The notes under the pieces: model-generated
What the model was told of the DNA's origin: nothing
Seen by the model: the letters and a program-made list of their open reading frames with translations, nothing else
Database searches by the model: none
Part shown: positions 21,861 through 35,000 of the stretch, piece by piece
How positions within the stretch are numbered: position 1 is the first letter of the stretch
Layout: the number at the start of each line of letters is the position of its first letter
Program-made: the position numbers and the translations under genes
Source of the DNA: Rhizophagus irregularis
Lineage: Eukaryota > Glomeromycota > Glomeromycetes > Glomerales > Glomeraceae
Assembly: GCF_026210795.1 (NCBI RefSeq)
Contig: NC_089437.1
Location: 4,650,001 to 4,714,000, forward strand
Reading direction: 5' to 3'
Length of the DNA: 64,000 nt

Positions 21861-23616
21861 ATTATTTATTATTATTTCATTTTTTTATTGTTATTTTCAT
21901 ATATTTATATATATATATTTTTTTAGGTATTAATATAAAAGTATAAAATAAATAAAATAGATAATAGTAATAAAATTCCAGTTCTTATGTATGAAATGTA
22001 ACAAATGTATTACAATAGTATTTTATTTAATAAATTGGACTTAACAATAAAAATATTTGATCTACATTTATAATGTAAATTTGATAGTAAAGATATAGTA
22101 TAAGCAAACCAAATTGCTAGTTATATTGTCTTTATTTTTACATCAAATTTGTAATTTAAAAAATGAAGAAGAATAAAAAAGAAATATTATATATAATTAT
22201 ATTACTTTTAATTAATAATTTTTTATAAAAAAAATTTTTAAAAGAATAAAAAATTAATTTTAGCATAAGTAAAAGTAAAATTACACATTAATAAATATTT
22301 ACAAATATACTTTTGTGTAAAAAGTTTAGGATCACTTTATTTTTTATTATATTAAATAAAATTTTATTTCTATTTATATGAGTTTTTTTTTTAAAAAAAA
22401 ATTTTTATTAGTAATTTTTTGAATAAATATAAAAAATTTATATTGACATTTATAAATTATGCAATACAAGGTTTTTTTTTCAATGGTAAATTTATAACTT
22501 TTCAATCAGACAAAAATAAATATAAAATTTAAATAATTAGTTTTAAATAAAGAGAATTACTAAACTTAACCTAAGGGAATTTCCCTCCTCTCTTCCTTTA
22601 TTTCAATTTTTAACTAAAATATTGACTTGCATAGTAATCTAAGAATAAGATTATATGTAAATTTATGAGAAGAAAAGGTTTTATTAAGTTAAAAAAGGTA
22701 GTTGTTCAGATGGTTTTTGAGAAAAATACATAATTTTGATTTTTATAGTTAAATTGTATTTTTCATGATAAAAATTCTTTTTAAAACCAAGAATTGCCAA
22801 ATTTTTATGCAATTAATATCCAATTATATTTATTTTATATATTTCATAAAAAAAGTTTATTTTTTTAAATTTTTAGGGGGGGGGAGAAATTATCCTCCCA
22901 GTTAAAATTAGCAATACTCTTAAATAAAATTATATTTCAAATTAAATCAGTATTTATTGAAAAATTAACTATTAAAGATTGATAATTTAGATGTAAAACC
23001 TAATAAAGTAATATTTTTATATATAAATGCCAATATTTAATAATTGATTTTTCATTACTACTGATTTGATTTTCATAAAATTTGGAATATAACTTTATTA
23101 TTAGCTAAACTATTAAAATTTTTTTAATTAAAAAGTTAAAAATTTACTATTAAAAAAAAACCTTATATATATTTTTTTTTTTAAATGTTGAATCATGTAT
23201 CATTTTATTAGAATATATTTGGATTACATAATAATCACAACTATTCTGTAAATGATACTCCCAGTTCCTGGCCAGTCTGATCAAACATTAACTATTATAT
23301 CACTAATAAATTAAGAATAAAATTAAATAGTAAAAGTAAACCAAAATAAAAAAAAAAACTTTATATTATATACAAATATGATAATTTTTTATGTTTATTT
23401 AAAAATTATAATATAAAGAAGTTTTTTAATTATATAAATAAGAACAAATTTTATTTAATGTAATCAAAAATAGGGTGGTCCTAAACTTTTTACGTAGAAG
23501 TGTATAAATAAAATATGTTATTTTAAAAAAATAATATATTATTAAACATATAAAATTTTAAAAGTTTTTTTTTAACTACTTTTAGATTAATATCTTTATA
23601 TATACAATTTTAATAA

Positions 23617-23883
23617 GAAAATTTCTAAGTTTACACGGGGTGTTTGTACACGGGTCATATAAATATAATTTTTAATAGATTAATTTTTTGTTTTTTAATT
23701 TGAAATTGAATGCTACCGACATTATACTCTTTTACTTTTTATTCTTATTATATTACAGATAAATATATGTATTTTCACCTGCTCTGCAAGTTTACTTAAG
23801 GCATTAAAGGAGGTTTTGAATGCCGTTTTTAATCTACTAATATGACCCGTGTTTAAACACCCCGTGTACAAATAGAAATTGCC
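23617..23883. mobile_element. MITE with ACACGGGGTGTTT ends and 9-bp TSD (Mutator-like)
   Basis: A 267-bp element. Terminal repeats of about 38 bp share AATTTCTA, TACACGGGGTGTTT and ACACGGGTCATAT. The direct repeat TTTTAATAA flanks it exactly (23608-23616, 23884-23892). The equivalent point of paralogous copy 1 (near 18157) has no insertion. A 9-bp duplication is typical of Mutator-like elements. It is non-coding. Confidence 0.8.
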
Positions 23884-26099
23884 TTTTAATAAATAGATAA
23901 AATTAAAAATTAATAAAAAAAAATCTTTAAAAGTTAAAATAAAATTGTTTAGTAGGTCTAAGTATTTTTTTATAATATTACTAATTTCATTTTACTTTGG
24001 CTAAAATACTTAAATTTTGCTTTAAAATTACACTAAAATTTTTATATAAAATTTGTAAAAAAAATACTATTAAATTCTTAAAGATAATTTTTCAATCTAT
24101 AATACAAATATAATAACAGTCAGCTTTTAATTGTATTGTTTTTATTCAGATTATGATCACAATTATCTTTATTATAAAAATATATAAAAAAATATAAAAT
24201 AAAAATCCTTATATTGATAGTAAAAATTATAGTAAAAATACAATTAATTATATTATTAATTTATATTTATGAAACTGAAAATTTATTATAAATTGTCAAT
24301 ATTTGCTATTTATAACCAATAAAATAAATTGTTGATTCTTCATATATTTGTCTATATATCTATATTTCTTTTATTCTTTGAAAATGAATTTATTTTTAAT
24401 ATTAGAACTACAAGATTCTTCACAAAATTCTTTATAAGACTTTTCTTAAAAAAGTAAGAGACTTCTTATTTTTCTTCATAGAATGATAATGTTATGAATC
24501 TATGTCAACCAATCCCTGTAAAATTTATATTATAACTTATAAAGTAATAGTTAGAGTTTAAAAAAATTGATTTAATTGATATCAGTTCTGAACTTTGTAA
24601 AAAAGAAATTCTTAAAAATATTAATCCAAATAGTTTTAAATTCTTTAGATATAGTAATTATATTACCTATTTTTTTAAATACCTTTATTGCTTATTAGTA
24701 CTTTGAATATAATAGACTAAGTTCCTCTTATTATATCATATTATTTATTATCTAATGATGAGGGTAAAGATTTTTTAAGGATTTTGTTATATTTACTATA
24801 TATGTCATATTTATGTTTTTATTGTTTGCTGCAATTTATTCACATTCTTGTATAAGAAAAGTTTTTATATAATAGTAATTTTTGGTACTATATAATAGAC
24901 CTAAAATAAAATAAAAAATTTTGAGTTTAGACAACTTCTAATATTTTTTTGTGTATAATTAAAATAAAAAGAAGAGCAAAAAGAAATAAATAAAGAATAA
25001 GTTTACATAATAAAATAGTAAAAAAAATTCAATTTCTAAAAGATAGTAATGAATATACAATTAGTCTTTTTATTCAAATTAAAGGTATAAATTATTGAAT
25101 TATTATATATTAATATAGCAGTTATATAAGTTCTTATTATTATTTTTTTTATAAATAAGAAAGCATATAGTGATTGGAAAATAAGTAAAGTTCTCAAGAA
25201 ATTTTTGCACCAAGATGGAATTTCTATAGGCAATATTCTTACATTTAAAATAGGTATAGTTTTTTATTTAAAAAATGTAATTTGGTACTTTAGTTTCTTA
25301 TATGATTTTTCAGAACCTCAGAAAATATATAAATAGATAAGATCTAGAATTTGCCAAAAAAATTGTATAAATCTTTCCTTTTTAAATAATACTGGTTAAA
25401 AATTTAATTTCCTAATTTAAAAACTTACTAGTATTATTATAGTTCTGACCCTAAAGAAATGTTTAGAGCTCATAGTAAAATTTTTTTGACTGGACCTTAC
25501 CTATTTATATATTTTTCAGGATCCTGATTTTTCTATAAAAGATAATTTTAAAAAACCTAATCCTAAAATTACTTAAAATGAATTCAAATTATTTGTTGAT
25601 GAGTTTAAAAAAAAGAAATGTAATTTTAAATATATTGTTTATAATAAATCAATTTGGTAAAAGTTTATTTTTGCATTTATGTCTATAGCTATAAAACATA
25701 TTTAACCAATAGAAGAAAATCTTCAAAAGAATGGTTTGACTATGATCTTACTGAGTACTGACTTTGCTGCTTATATCAAAAGTAGAAGATTTTGAGAAAA
25801 AAGCTGCTTAGAATATTGTGCAAATACATAATGCTATAGAAATTAAAAGATTATTATACATTATTTACGTACTATTATTCCATTTTTTTTATTTTTATTT
25901 TTATTTTTTTAAATTTTAAAGTTTATTAATTATGACATTTGGCTCTATATAATATAGGTGTTACATATCGCAAAAAATACAGAAAATAGGTCAACCACCC
26001 CCAACGTGCAATGAGAATGCATTAATAAATCTATTCCATTTTTTATTGCTATTTCATGTATTTATATATATATATATATTAAATATTAATACAAAAGCA

Positions 26100-26340
26100 T
26101 AAGATAGATTAAATAGATAATAGTGATGGAGTTTGTATGGAATTGTAACAAATGCATTACAATGGTATTTTATTCAATGGGCTGGCTCTCTAGAAGACTC
26201 AACAATAGAAGTATTTGGTTCACATCAATGTGATTTGATAGTGAAGATATGGTACAAGCAAAACAAATTGCTGGCTATATTGTCTCTATTCTCCAACATC
26301 AAGTTCATGGTTTGAAAAATAAAGAAGAACACCTTCAAAT
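26100..26340 (+). pseudogene. 3' fragment of a decayed protein-coding gene
   Basis: An open stretch reads GIVTNALQWYFIQWAGSLED then STIEVFGSHQCDL. The continuing sense appears in another frame as SEDMVQAKQIAGYIVSILQH, so at least one frameshift separates them. The phrases recall C-terminal parts of large expanded families in mycorrhizal fungi (Crinkler-like proteins), but that is a weak impression. The matching part of paralogous copy 1 (about 21990-22170) is more decayed and has stops. It is not a working gene. Confidence 0.45.
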
Positions 26341-26345
26341 TAAAA

Positions 26346-28118
26346 AGAGTCACTGCACATAATTATATTACCTTTGATTAATTTTGATTAATGATTTTCT
26401 TATAAAAAAAATATTTAAAAGAATGAAGAAAAATTAAGCTAAAGCAGAAATGCACATTAATAAATATTTACAATACTATATTATAATGTTGTATATAATT
26501 AAAAATAAAGTATATAGTAGACTGCACTTAATCAAAAGGATCAGCAAGCAAAAAAAGAAAGTTAGCGTTGTAATGCACATGTGATGATACATACTTGGCT
26601 GGCGCGTGATTTTTCAATTCATGAATTTTTTCGCAAAGTGTATGACTCTGAAAAACCAAAGAAGGTCCGTCTTAGAAAACTAGGAGGCTAGGACATAAAC
26701 TAGGACGGGATATGATATAGGAGAAAAGCTTTTCTTTCCGATTCAACTTATTCTTTTACGTAACGTCCTAAAATCCTAATGCCCTCGTCCTAATGTCCCA
26801 TGTTTCTCCCCATGATATCATATGGTATGTGTTACGTATTGTATCAGTTTTTGGGAATGATTCCCCCGTTGCATAAGGATTGCAGACAACCTAGAAATTT
26901 CGCGTTTATGAAAATTTTTAATCAAAACCTACCTAACTTTCATAACTATTATTAATTTATTAATTTTCTATTATTTTCTTAATAAATATAGATCACGTAT
27001 ATCCACGTATCATAATTATGTAATCATTTACTTGTATGCATTTTACAATTACTTAACATGGAAAAAATACTTAAAAAATTATCACAAAGATGTTATATCT
27101 AATAAAAAAATTCGGTATTTTATTGTATTTACAAGAAAAAATAATTTCAGCGAGATTGATCAAAATTTTTATTCAGAAATCGTTTGCCAATTGTACCACC
27201 ATTAAAAGAGAGAGATAGAGAAAAAAAAATTCGATAATGATTATTAGCCAAAAATCGAAAGGGGGGAAAGAATTATAAAAATATTAATTAAATACAGAAA
27301 AAAAAAAACTTTTCATAAATAAAATAAATAAAATAAATAATCATTTTCAAAATAATTACTATTACGAATTAATAAAAAATTTCACTATAATTTATTATAA
27401 AGATCTTTTTTTAATAAAATTTTTTTTTTGGTCCTCAATATATCAAATATATCCTAAAAATTTTTTTTCTTTTTTGGTTTTTTTTTGACATAATGTCAAA
27501 CCTTAGTAATTGAGGACACTGGTATACTTTTGTTAAAAAAAAATTCTGTTTTTTTTTGAACAATTGGGTTATATTTATATATAAATAATTTTCGTAATTC
27601 AAAAAAAAAAAAAAAAGTAAACTATTTTTGAGGAATTAATGCGAATTTGTAAAAAATAAATCGAATTTAAGGGAATATGAGAGATAAATGTCTTTTTTGA
27701 GTATGAAAAAAAAATATTAAACATAGATTGAAATAATACGTAATTATTTCATTTTTTTTACAAAATATAATAATAAAAAAAAAATCAGCTAATTAAAGTA
27801 CTTTTTGATTTTAAATCTTTTTAAAATTTTTTTTTTTTTTGTGTTTCTGATAAAATTTATCAGCTTTCTTACGTTTCTTGATGTGAGATAAAAATCTGAA
27901 AGCATCGGAATTAAGGAATTAAGGATGAAAAAATAATAAAGTTGAAGCGGAAAAAATGAATAATGTATATAAAAAGAGATACGATTTATATAAGGAAAGA
28001 AAAAGAAAGGATAGGGTAGGTTATTTGGATAATCAATAGAATCTAAGCTGAAAGTACAAAAAAAGGACCAACACTATGCTAATCATGAAAAGGATGATGT
28101 GAATTATGCGTGAACTCG
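26346..28118. other. Intergenic, AT-rich, nothing supported
   Basis: The 3' side of the Cep192-like gene and the edge of the desert. Around 26660-26820 there are several dispersed AGGAC/GTCCT phrases in both orientations, possibly the remains of a small foldback element. 27200-27850 is dominated by A and T homopolymers. Confidence 0.4.
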
Positions 28119-31100
28119 TTATAATTCTGATACTGTTTCTGATACTCCTTCTGCCACAATATCTATTTCGATCTCTGTCCTACCAACAGCCTGTAATTTT
28201 ACGATACCTCGGATTTCACCTATTTCCTTGGGTTGAAATCGTACTGGAAGTAGCACAAATGCATGTGGTTTAATTTGGACACTAGATAAGGGTATTGACA
28301 AGGCCGCAGATGATTCGTTGGTACAGTTGTTTAACTCTATCTTGCATTTTATTCTTATTAATTGACTAGAAGGGTTACGTATTTTTATTCCCACCGATCT
28401 TCTTTTCCCTACTCTAGTCGCTGGAATATTAACTTCAGTTTCAGAAACTTCAAAGTCTTTCGCCCTAGAACTAGTACTTCGTTTTATATCAGGTCTTACG
28501 GAAGTCGATGCATCAACTTTTCCTTCACCTTGTATGCGAACGCTAACACCCCCTAATCCACCAGCACCTTCCGCATTCATAGAATCCTCCAACATAAAAT
28601 TTTGATGATATGTCCCAACGATCACCGGACGAAAACTTACCACTACCTTTTCAGTTTGACCAGGTCGAAGAAATCCACTTGTCTTCATGATCAAGAAGAC
28701 TTCATCGTTTATCTTTTGAGCAGAATTATTACTAGATTCTGAACGACGAAGGAAAGGATTCGTCGCAGTTGTAAGATGCCACGTTACAGGTTTGTTTGTC
28801 GGATTCTGAATACGGAATACGCTATGATTTGTTTCTCGAATAGTGGTAGGAGAACAATTAATATGTCCTGGAACTCCGACATAAAGGAAATTTTTACGTT
28901 GAGGGAGTTGTTTAATGGATTTAGATTCATCAGGCGTTCGAGAACGAGCAATATCAGGTGTATTAGGTCGACTACGTAATGATGATGATGATGCTTTCTT
29001 TCTAACAACACGATTTCTATTACTACCTTCTGGACTACTTGAACGACTAGGTGGTTTACTTGAAGAACTTCTTCTAGGGACAGGAGCACTTAAATTTTTA
29101 CCAGTTGAACTAGTTGTGGTAACAGCTGTTGATTTACCTTTAGAAGTTTTTGTTGATCTAGGTTTATCTTCTGGTCTTGTCTGTTTTTTAGCTTTAGCTC
29201 TTGCTCTAGCTGCTTTAATAAGATCATCCACAGTTCTACTAAAACTCTTACCAGACCTACTGATGAAATTTCCATTCTCATCCCTAGCATTCTTTGAAGA
29301 TGATCTAATGGATTCTATTTCACCTTTCGTTTCCTTTTTAACTGGTACAATATCAATAACAACTTCTTTACGTTCACCATTCTCACAAAGTACCAATATT
29401 CTTGTTCTACTCATAAGTGGTTTATCTCCATTCTTTTCTGAACCTTTAAGCATACCAATTAATTTTTTAGAATCTTCTCGTTTTGAACCTACAGTAAGAT
29501 GTTTATGCATTACCGATATCTTAACAACAGTTACACTCTGAGGTTTAATAGTGCCATAAGCTGGTGTAATATCAAATCGAAATGCTGGCCAAAGTATCTC
29601 ATATTTAAGTGGTTTGTCAGTAATATTTGAGATAGTAAATGTAGTTTCAAATAATGGTTTAGCATTATGTTTAGCCAAAGAAGAACTACTGGGATTACTT
29701 CGTAATGTAAGTGAAGTAGTTGATGCATTTGGACTGTCCCTAATTACGGAAGGTCCACCAGCTACCGTTAAATGTTCTGGGGAAACTTTCATACCCTGAG
29801 GTTCCTCTAAGATAGGAGAATTTAATATACTATTTATTGATGTTGGAGTAGGAGGTTTCTTTTCAGAATCTGTTAAATCAACTTCTTCACTTGACCAAAT
29901 ACCAATTTCTTCATCCTCCTCTTCGTTAATAGTCTCTAAAGGTTGTTCTGGAATTGATACAGCAGGAGATTTTTTAGAATCTGAGATATCACTTACAGGG
30001 GATTGTAATGGACTAACAGGTTCTTTTAAAGGACTGGGTAAACTAAGACCTCTACTTAATATACTAGGGCTTTGACGTTGATGATATTTTCTTAATTGTC
30101 CTAATGTCTTTTTAGCCCATATATTGCCTACTTTACCTATATGATCTGATGGATTATCATCCGATTTAACTTGTTCTTCTTTGTGTTTTTCTCTTGCAGG
30201 ACTAAAAGGTCTTTTTGGCCATCGCCATGAATTTGATTTAGGTGTTATAGGAGTCATTGGCACTGATGATATAGGTGTTATTGAAATAGAAGAAGGTGAA
30301 GGTGATACATCAGATTGATCTGAAGGAAGTATATATCGACCACTTGTATTATCAGAAGACATTTCTGTTTCTTCCTCTTCATCTTCTGTTTCTGAAATTG
30401 ATATTGATAATGGAGTTCTAATATTCAAATGTGGTAAAGTTCTTCTAGACTGTATTGATAAAAGGCGACTAATTCTTCCACCAGAAGATCTTTTTAAAGG
30501 TTCTGATTTTGATTCTTCTATAGATTTTTCTTTTGAAGGGAAACAATCAATATTTAATGTCCGATTTTTTCGAGTTGGTCCATTTTTTGAGATATCAGGC
30601 AGTGGATTTATTTGTTCTTTTTGTTCTTCTAATTCTTCTTCTTCCTCACATATTTCACCTAATTTTGATGAAAATGATCCAGATGATAATCGTTTTTCAT
30701 TACGACCTTTTGTTTTATCTTGTTTATCTATTACATCATCATCTTTTTCCTCTTCAGATATAGATTGCATATCTTGTAATAAACTAGTTTTTGGATTATT
30801 AAATGTTCTTTTACTAGAAGATAATATTGATTGACGTTTTCCAAATGATTGTGATTCATCATTATTTGATATTAGTTCCATATAACGAGAATTACTTGTT
30901 CGATTAAAAAATTTCACTGGTTTTGATAATATATCCTTTTCATCATTTTTTGATTCTAATATTTCTGCCTGTTTTTTTGCTTTTAGTTCCAACTCTTGTG
31001 ATTCTTTCTGTGTTTTTTCTATTTTCTCTTCTTCCTCCTCCTCCTCCTCTTCCTCTTCCAAAATCTCATTCATTGAGTTTACATTTTGTTTTATAGGAAT

Positions 31101-32564
31101 CTGTACACAAGAAGATTCGAAAACATTTTGGGAAGACAAATTTGAGGAAGGTAAAGGATTATCTCGACATGATGATGATTCCTGTTACAAAATAAAAAAA
31201 AAAAAGTGATGTAAGATATATAAATGCAAGAACACGTCATAGTATACATCCTTTTAAAAATACCTGTTGTTCAGAACTTTCTTCTACTAAATCAGATAAA
31301 GATTTAAGACGTGGACTTCCTAATTGCATACGACGTTGATGAGAGGCAGGCCAACCTTCCACACCCATTCTTCCCCGTTCTTTTGTAGAATCTATTGAAG
31401 GAGTAGGCCATCGTTCATTTGAATTTGAATAAAATCTTGGCTAATTTATAATAAATAAATGAATAAATCATAATAGATATTTATAAATTATTATTAAAAA
31501 ATTTTTTTCTCTTGTTTTTATAATATAAAAATCTCAATAAAAAAAAAAAAAATTTTTTTTTAAATAATTACCCTTCCATTAGATGGTAAGCCACCACTTA
31601 AATCACCCATTGGACCACTTTTACGAGAAAAATAAGTACGAGGACTTGGATATCTATCTTCCCTATGTAATCCAGTTTTTGTATTTTTTAAAGGAGTTGA
31701 TGATATATTTTGTGTTATAGATGGAGGTGAAGAAGGAATAGAGTTATAAATTATATCACCAAGTATCGATTTATCAGAATGAATGGAAATTGAATCCGAG
31801 AAAGTAGAAGATGATGATGTGGAATTCAGTATTGAAGAAGTAGGATAATCGGAAGAATTAAGGTTACTAGAGAGAATATGTGTTGTATTAATAGGAATAA
31901 GATTATTATTAGATGATATATTTGAAATATCCGAAGTTATTTGCTCGCCTTCTTCACCAACAAGGAAAGTTTCAACTTGATTTTCTGAAATATCTTGATC
32001 TTTTAATATTTTAGGTAAAGTGTCTATATTATTATTATATACACGACGATTTTTTATTGTCACACAATTAACTTTGTCAAACTTTTCCTCCAACGATACT
32101 GACAAATCACTAACTTCCAACCCATCAGACGATGAGCTACTGCTCAAAGCTGGTGAGGGTCTTAATATTTTAGTATCCAATTCTGAACTTTGTATTGTAT
32201 TAGAAACTAATTCAGTTTTTCCAACGATCGTAGATAATTTGCGACCAGCAGTATGCGTAGGAAAGAGTGACGGAGGTTGGGTAAACGATTGTTGTGACAA
32301 ATCTTCTAAAATGAAATCTTTAGAAGGAAGTTCATGTTCTATAAAACTTGAGTTAATATTGTTCTTTTGTTGAGTTTTCTTTGTGTCACTATTGTCCTTG
32401 TTACTTATTTTGGGTGAGAAAACTTTGTCATTCCCTTCTAACTTTATGGGTTCATAGCCGTCTTTTATTACTCGTTGAATATTTAAAGAGGGTGTTTGAG
32501 ATTTGTCCTTCACAACTTTGTTAAATTTTGACAATAAAGAATTTAAAGTATCCGGAGAATCCAT
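28119..32564 (-). CDS. Cep192/SPD-2-like protein with ASH/PapD-like domains
   Basis: Three minus-strand exons, 32564-31572, 31440-31264 and 31181-28119, joined in phase 0, encode 1410 aa. The first ~880 residues are disordered: Ser/Pro/Glu-rich, with a poly-Glu run (~432-443) and many SP/TP sites that could be kinase targets. The C-terminal third has three immunoglobulin-like repeats: ~897-965 (ETTFTISNITDKPLKYEILW then PAFRFDITPAYGTIKPQS), ~1150-1270 (FLYVGVPGHINCSPTTIRET, then LRPGQTEKVVVSFRPVIVGTY) and ~1296-1405 (ISIPATRVGKRRS-like start, LLPVRFQPKEIGEIRGIVKL). The F.I.N.T.KP...W...F...P..G.I.P pattern is that of ASH (ASPM-SPD2-Hydin)/MSP domains and is closest in feel to Cep192/SPD-2, a centrosome scaffold. 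A basic Ser-rich linker (~1020-1140) separates repeats 1 and 2. Other ASH proteins cannot be excluded. Confidence 0.75.
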
Positions 32565-32680
32565 CTATTATATTAAACAGATCGAGTAATTGACAACAGT
32601 TCATTTATTTATATTATTAGTATCTCGGTAAGGGGAATAAAAATAAAAAAAAAATAATAATAATAAAATATATATATATA

Positions 32681-32719
<39 letters not shown>

Positions 32720-33060
32720 ATAATATTTAAAATATATATATAATAAATTTTTTTTTTTTGAAAAAAATAAAATAAAATAAAAGAGTGACTTGAAGGTTGT
32801 TACTAAAATGAAATAAACTGAAACGAATATATTAAGGTACAGTACTTTTTTAATATTAATAATATTAATATAATTGAAGATCAAAATTTTTTTTTTAGAA
32901 AAAAAAAAAAATTTATTTTTTTTTGATAATTTATTTTTTTTTTTTTTTTTTTTTCTTTTTTGTTAATTTAAGAGTCAAAAAAAAAGTTAAATAGAGAAAA
33001 AGAAAGAAAAAAAAAGAATAAAAAAAAATTTTTTTTTTTTTTAAAAAGGAAAAAAAAAAG
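32565..33060. repeat. Microsatellite and homopolymer tract upstream of the Cep192-like gene
   Basis: A (TA)n run at about 32668-32718, AAT-rich runs, then alternating poly-A and poly-T blocks (32885-33060). This probably includes the promoter and leader of the minus-strand gene. No specific element was found. Confidence 0.6.
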
Positions 33061-35000
33061 GCTCCAGTAAAACTTGTTAGGAAAGGAAAAAACTGGTACG
33101 TGCATATTAATTGATGTCAATAAGTCTCATTGATTGTTGTGAAATTTAGAGTACAATCAAAGATAACATTCTTTTTTATGTATAATATAAATAAAGTGCA
33201 TACAATAATACATTTAAGTGAGAATATCTACATAAATTGTAAATCATTATAATAATAATATAATAATATATAAATATATTTAAACATTTTAAACAAAGCC
33301 AAATAAATGCTAAATGGCGTTTTTTTTTTCAAATTATAAGAAAAAAAAAACGGGTAATTGCGAATAACAAATCGTATATATTGTATTGTTACTTGAAATT
33401 TTCAGGGTTTTTTAAAAAAGTTTAATTAAACATGATTAAAACTGAGATGGTTAGTAACTGTTACCAATGATCCGAAAAAAGATTGCTGAAATTAATCAAA
33501 ATTCAAAGGTTGGTTCACCGCATGAGATATATTAATTGTGACTTGTGTAATTTGATGTTTAAAAAGTTTTCGGAATAAATCCTATAATTAAAGAGAATTT
33601 TATTTGTTTGTTTTACTTTATGATGCGCGTATATGATTTATTATTATGGTTATTATGATCTATTCAGTTATTACACGTATTACACGTTGCCTAACCACGT
33701 TTATTATTTGTTTCATCATTTGAGCGTCGCGTGTATTTTTGTACTCAAAGATCAACAATGCAATTCCCGCTCTTTTTTTTTTCTTTTGGGGGGGAGGGAG
33801 AAAAAAAAACAATATTAAAAATATTTCCTCGGGTCGGACACATTATTTATATATATTATATTAAATCATTTTTAAATCGATCAACCCGGAGATGATCAAC
33901 ATTCTGCTTATCAAACTTTTTTTCCTATTTCCTGATAGGTAAAATCAAATAAAAAAAAAAACAATTATATCAATTATATAATATTAAATAAATTGAATAA
34001 TATCAAAAAAGTTGGGAGAAATCAAATCATATTGTGGATTTATATCCTTGTTTATATCAGATTAACACTGCATATTGATAATTTAACATGCATTAGCAAT
34101 CCATTTGTTGTTTTTCTTTCGTAGTAATAAAGTTAATAGGTCACTTATTACTTCATTTGGAAATTTCTTGATCTTTAAGCGTAAACCAATCATCATTCTC
34201 TAATATTTTCCTTTATTTGACGCAATTTTCCGAATTCTTTTTATAGTAATTCATTCAACTATAAATAACCTTCTTTTAAGAAAAATTATCCTAAAATAGA
34301 TTTTTTAAGAAATTTTGTAAAAAAATTTTTCTTTATTATCTATTATAATAAAACAAAAAGGAAATCGAGCAAAAAAAAACTTAATTTTGTTTACTTTTAC
34401 TCTTTGTGTGAAAATAATAAAAATTATATTTTTTTTGTATAACCTAAACTATAGATGATGTAATTTATATGTAATTGTTGGGTAATTTTATTTTAGCGCT
34501 AAAAAAAATATTTATCATTATTTTATTATTATAAAAATATTTTTAAATTTTTAATTTTTAGATTTAGTAATAAATATTACGGTCAATATAAGTCATTATA
34601 TTAAATCAATCGACAAATTGTGTGTAAATAAAATAATTTAATCTTTTCTTTGCTCAAAAAAATTATTACAATTATATATTATTATTTATTACAATTATTA
34701 TAATAATTCATTCTTACCTTATTAATACATTAATTTTTTTTGAAATTTTTGAAATTCCCTGATCCTCAAATATTTTTAATTAAGGACATTATTAAAAAAA
34801 TTAAAAAAATGTATGACGTTTCCTTTCAAAATAAGAAAAAAAATAAGGTTAGTTGTAATAAATATTATTATTATTATTTATTATTATTATTATATATATA
34901 TAATTTTCTTTTTATTAATTTATATACAATATTACAATATATACAATTAATTATTATATATGTTACAAATTTATCAATTTATCCTAAACAAATATTACTC
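33061..35000. other. Intergenic, AT-rich, nothing supported
   Basis: About 1.9 kb between the 5' end of the Cep192-like gene and the 3' end of the Snapin gene. Frames here are short and consist of low-complexity Ile/Lys/Tyr/Phe. Confidence 0.5.

Larger units (their letters stand above)
17846..26345. repeat. Two decayed paralogous segments (about 18050-22330 and 23500-26345)
   Basis: Long stretches recur in the same order with many substitutions and indels. The phrase AAGTATTTTTTTATAAT with its flanks occurs near 18227 and 23960; a TTGAT/CTTAATTGATAT block near 19245 and 24570; an AAATGCATTACAA-type block near 22005 and 26147. Copy 1 is interrupted by the elements at 18859, 20071 and 20821; copy 2 by the one at 23617. 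Both are full of stops and hold no intact gene. They look like old duplicates of a gene or large transposon. Confidence 0.65.

Noticed and set aside
25036-25233. 65-codon minus-strand frame in the desert
   Set aside because: Ile/Phe/Tyr-rich chance frame in decayed repeat DNA; the paralogous segment does not preserve it.
28362-29541. Long frames on the plus strand opposite the Cep192-like gene
   Set aside because: They are antisense shadows of a 1410-aa protein with clear domains.
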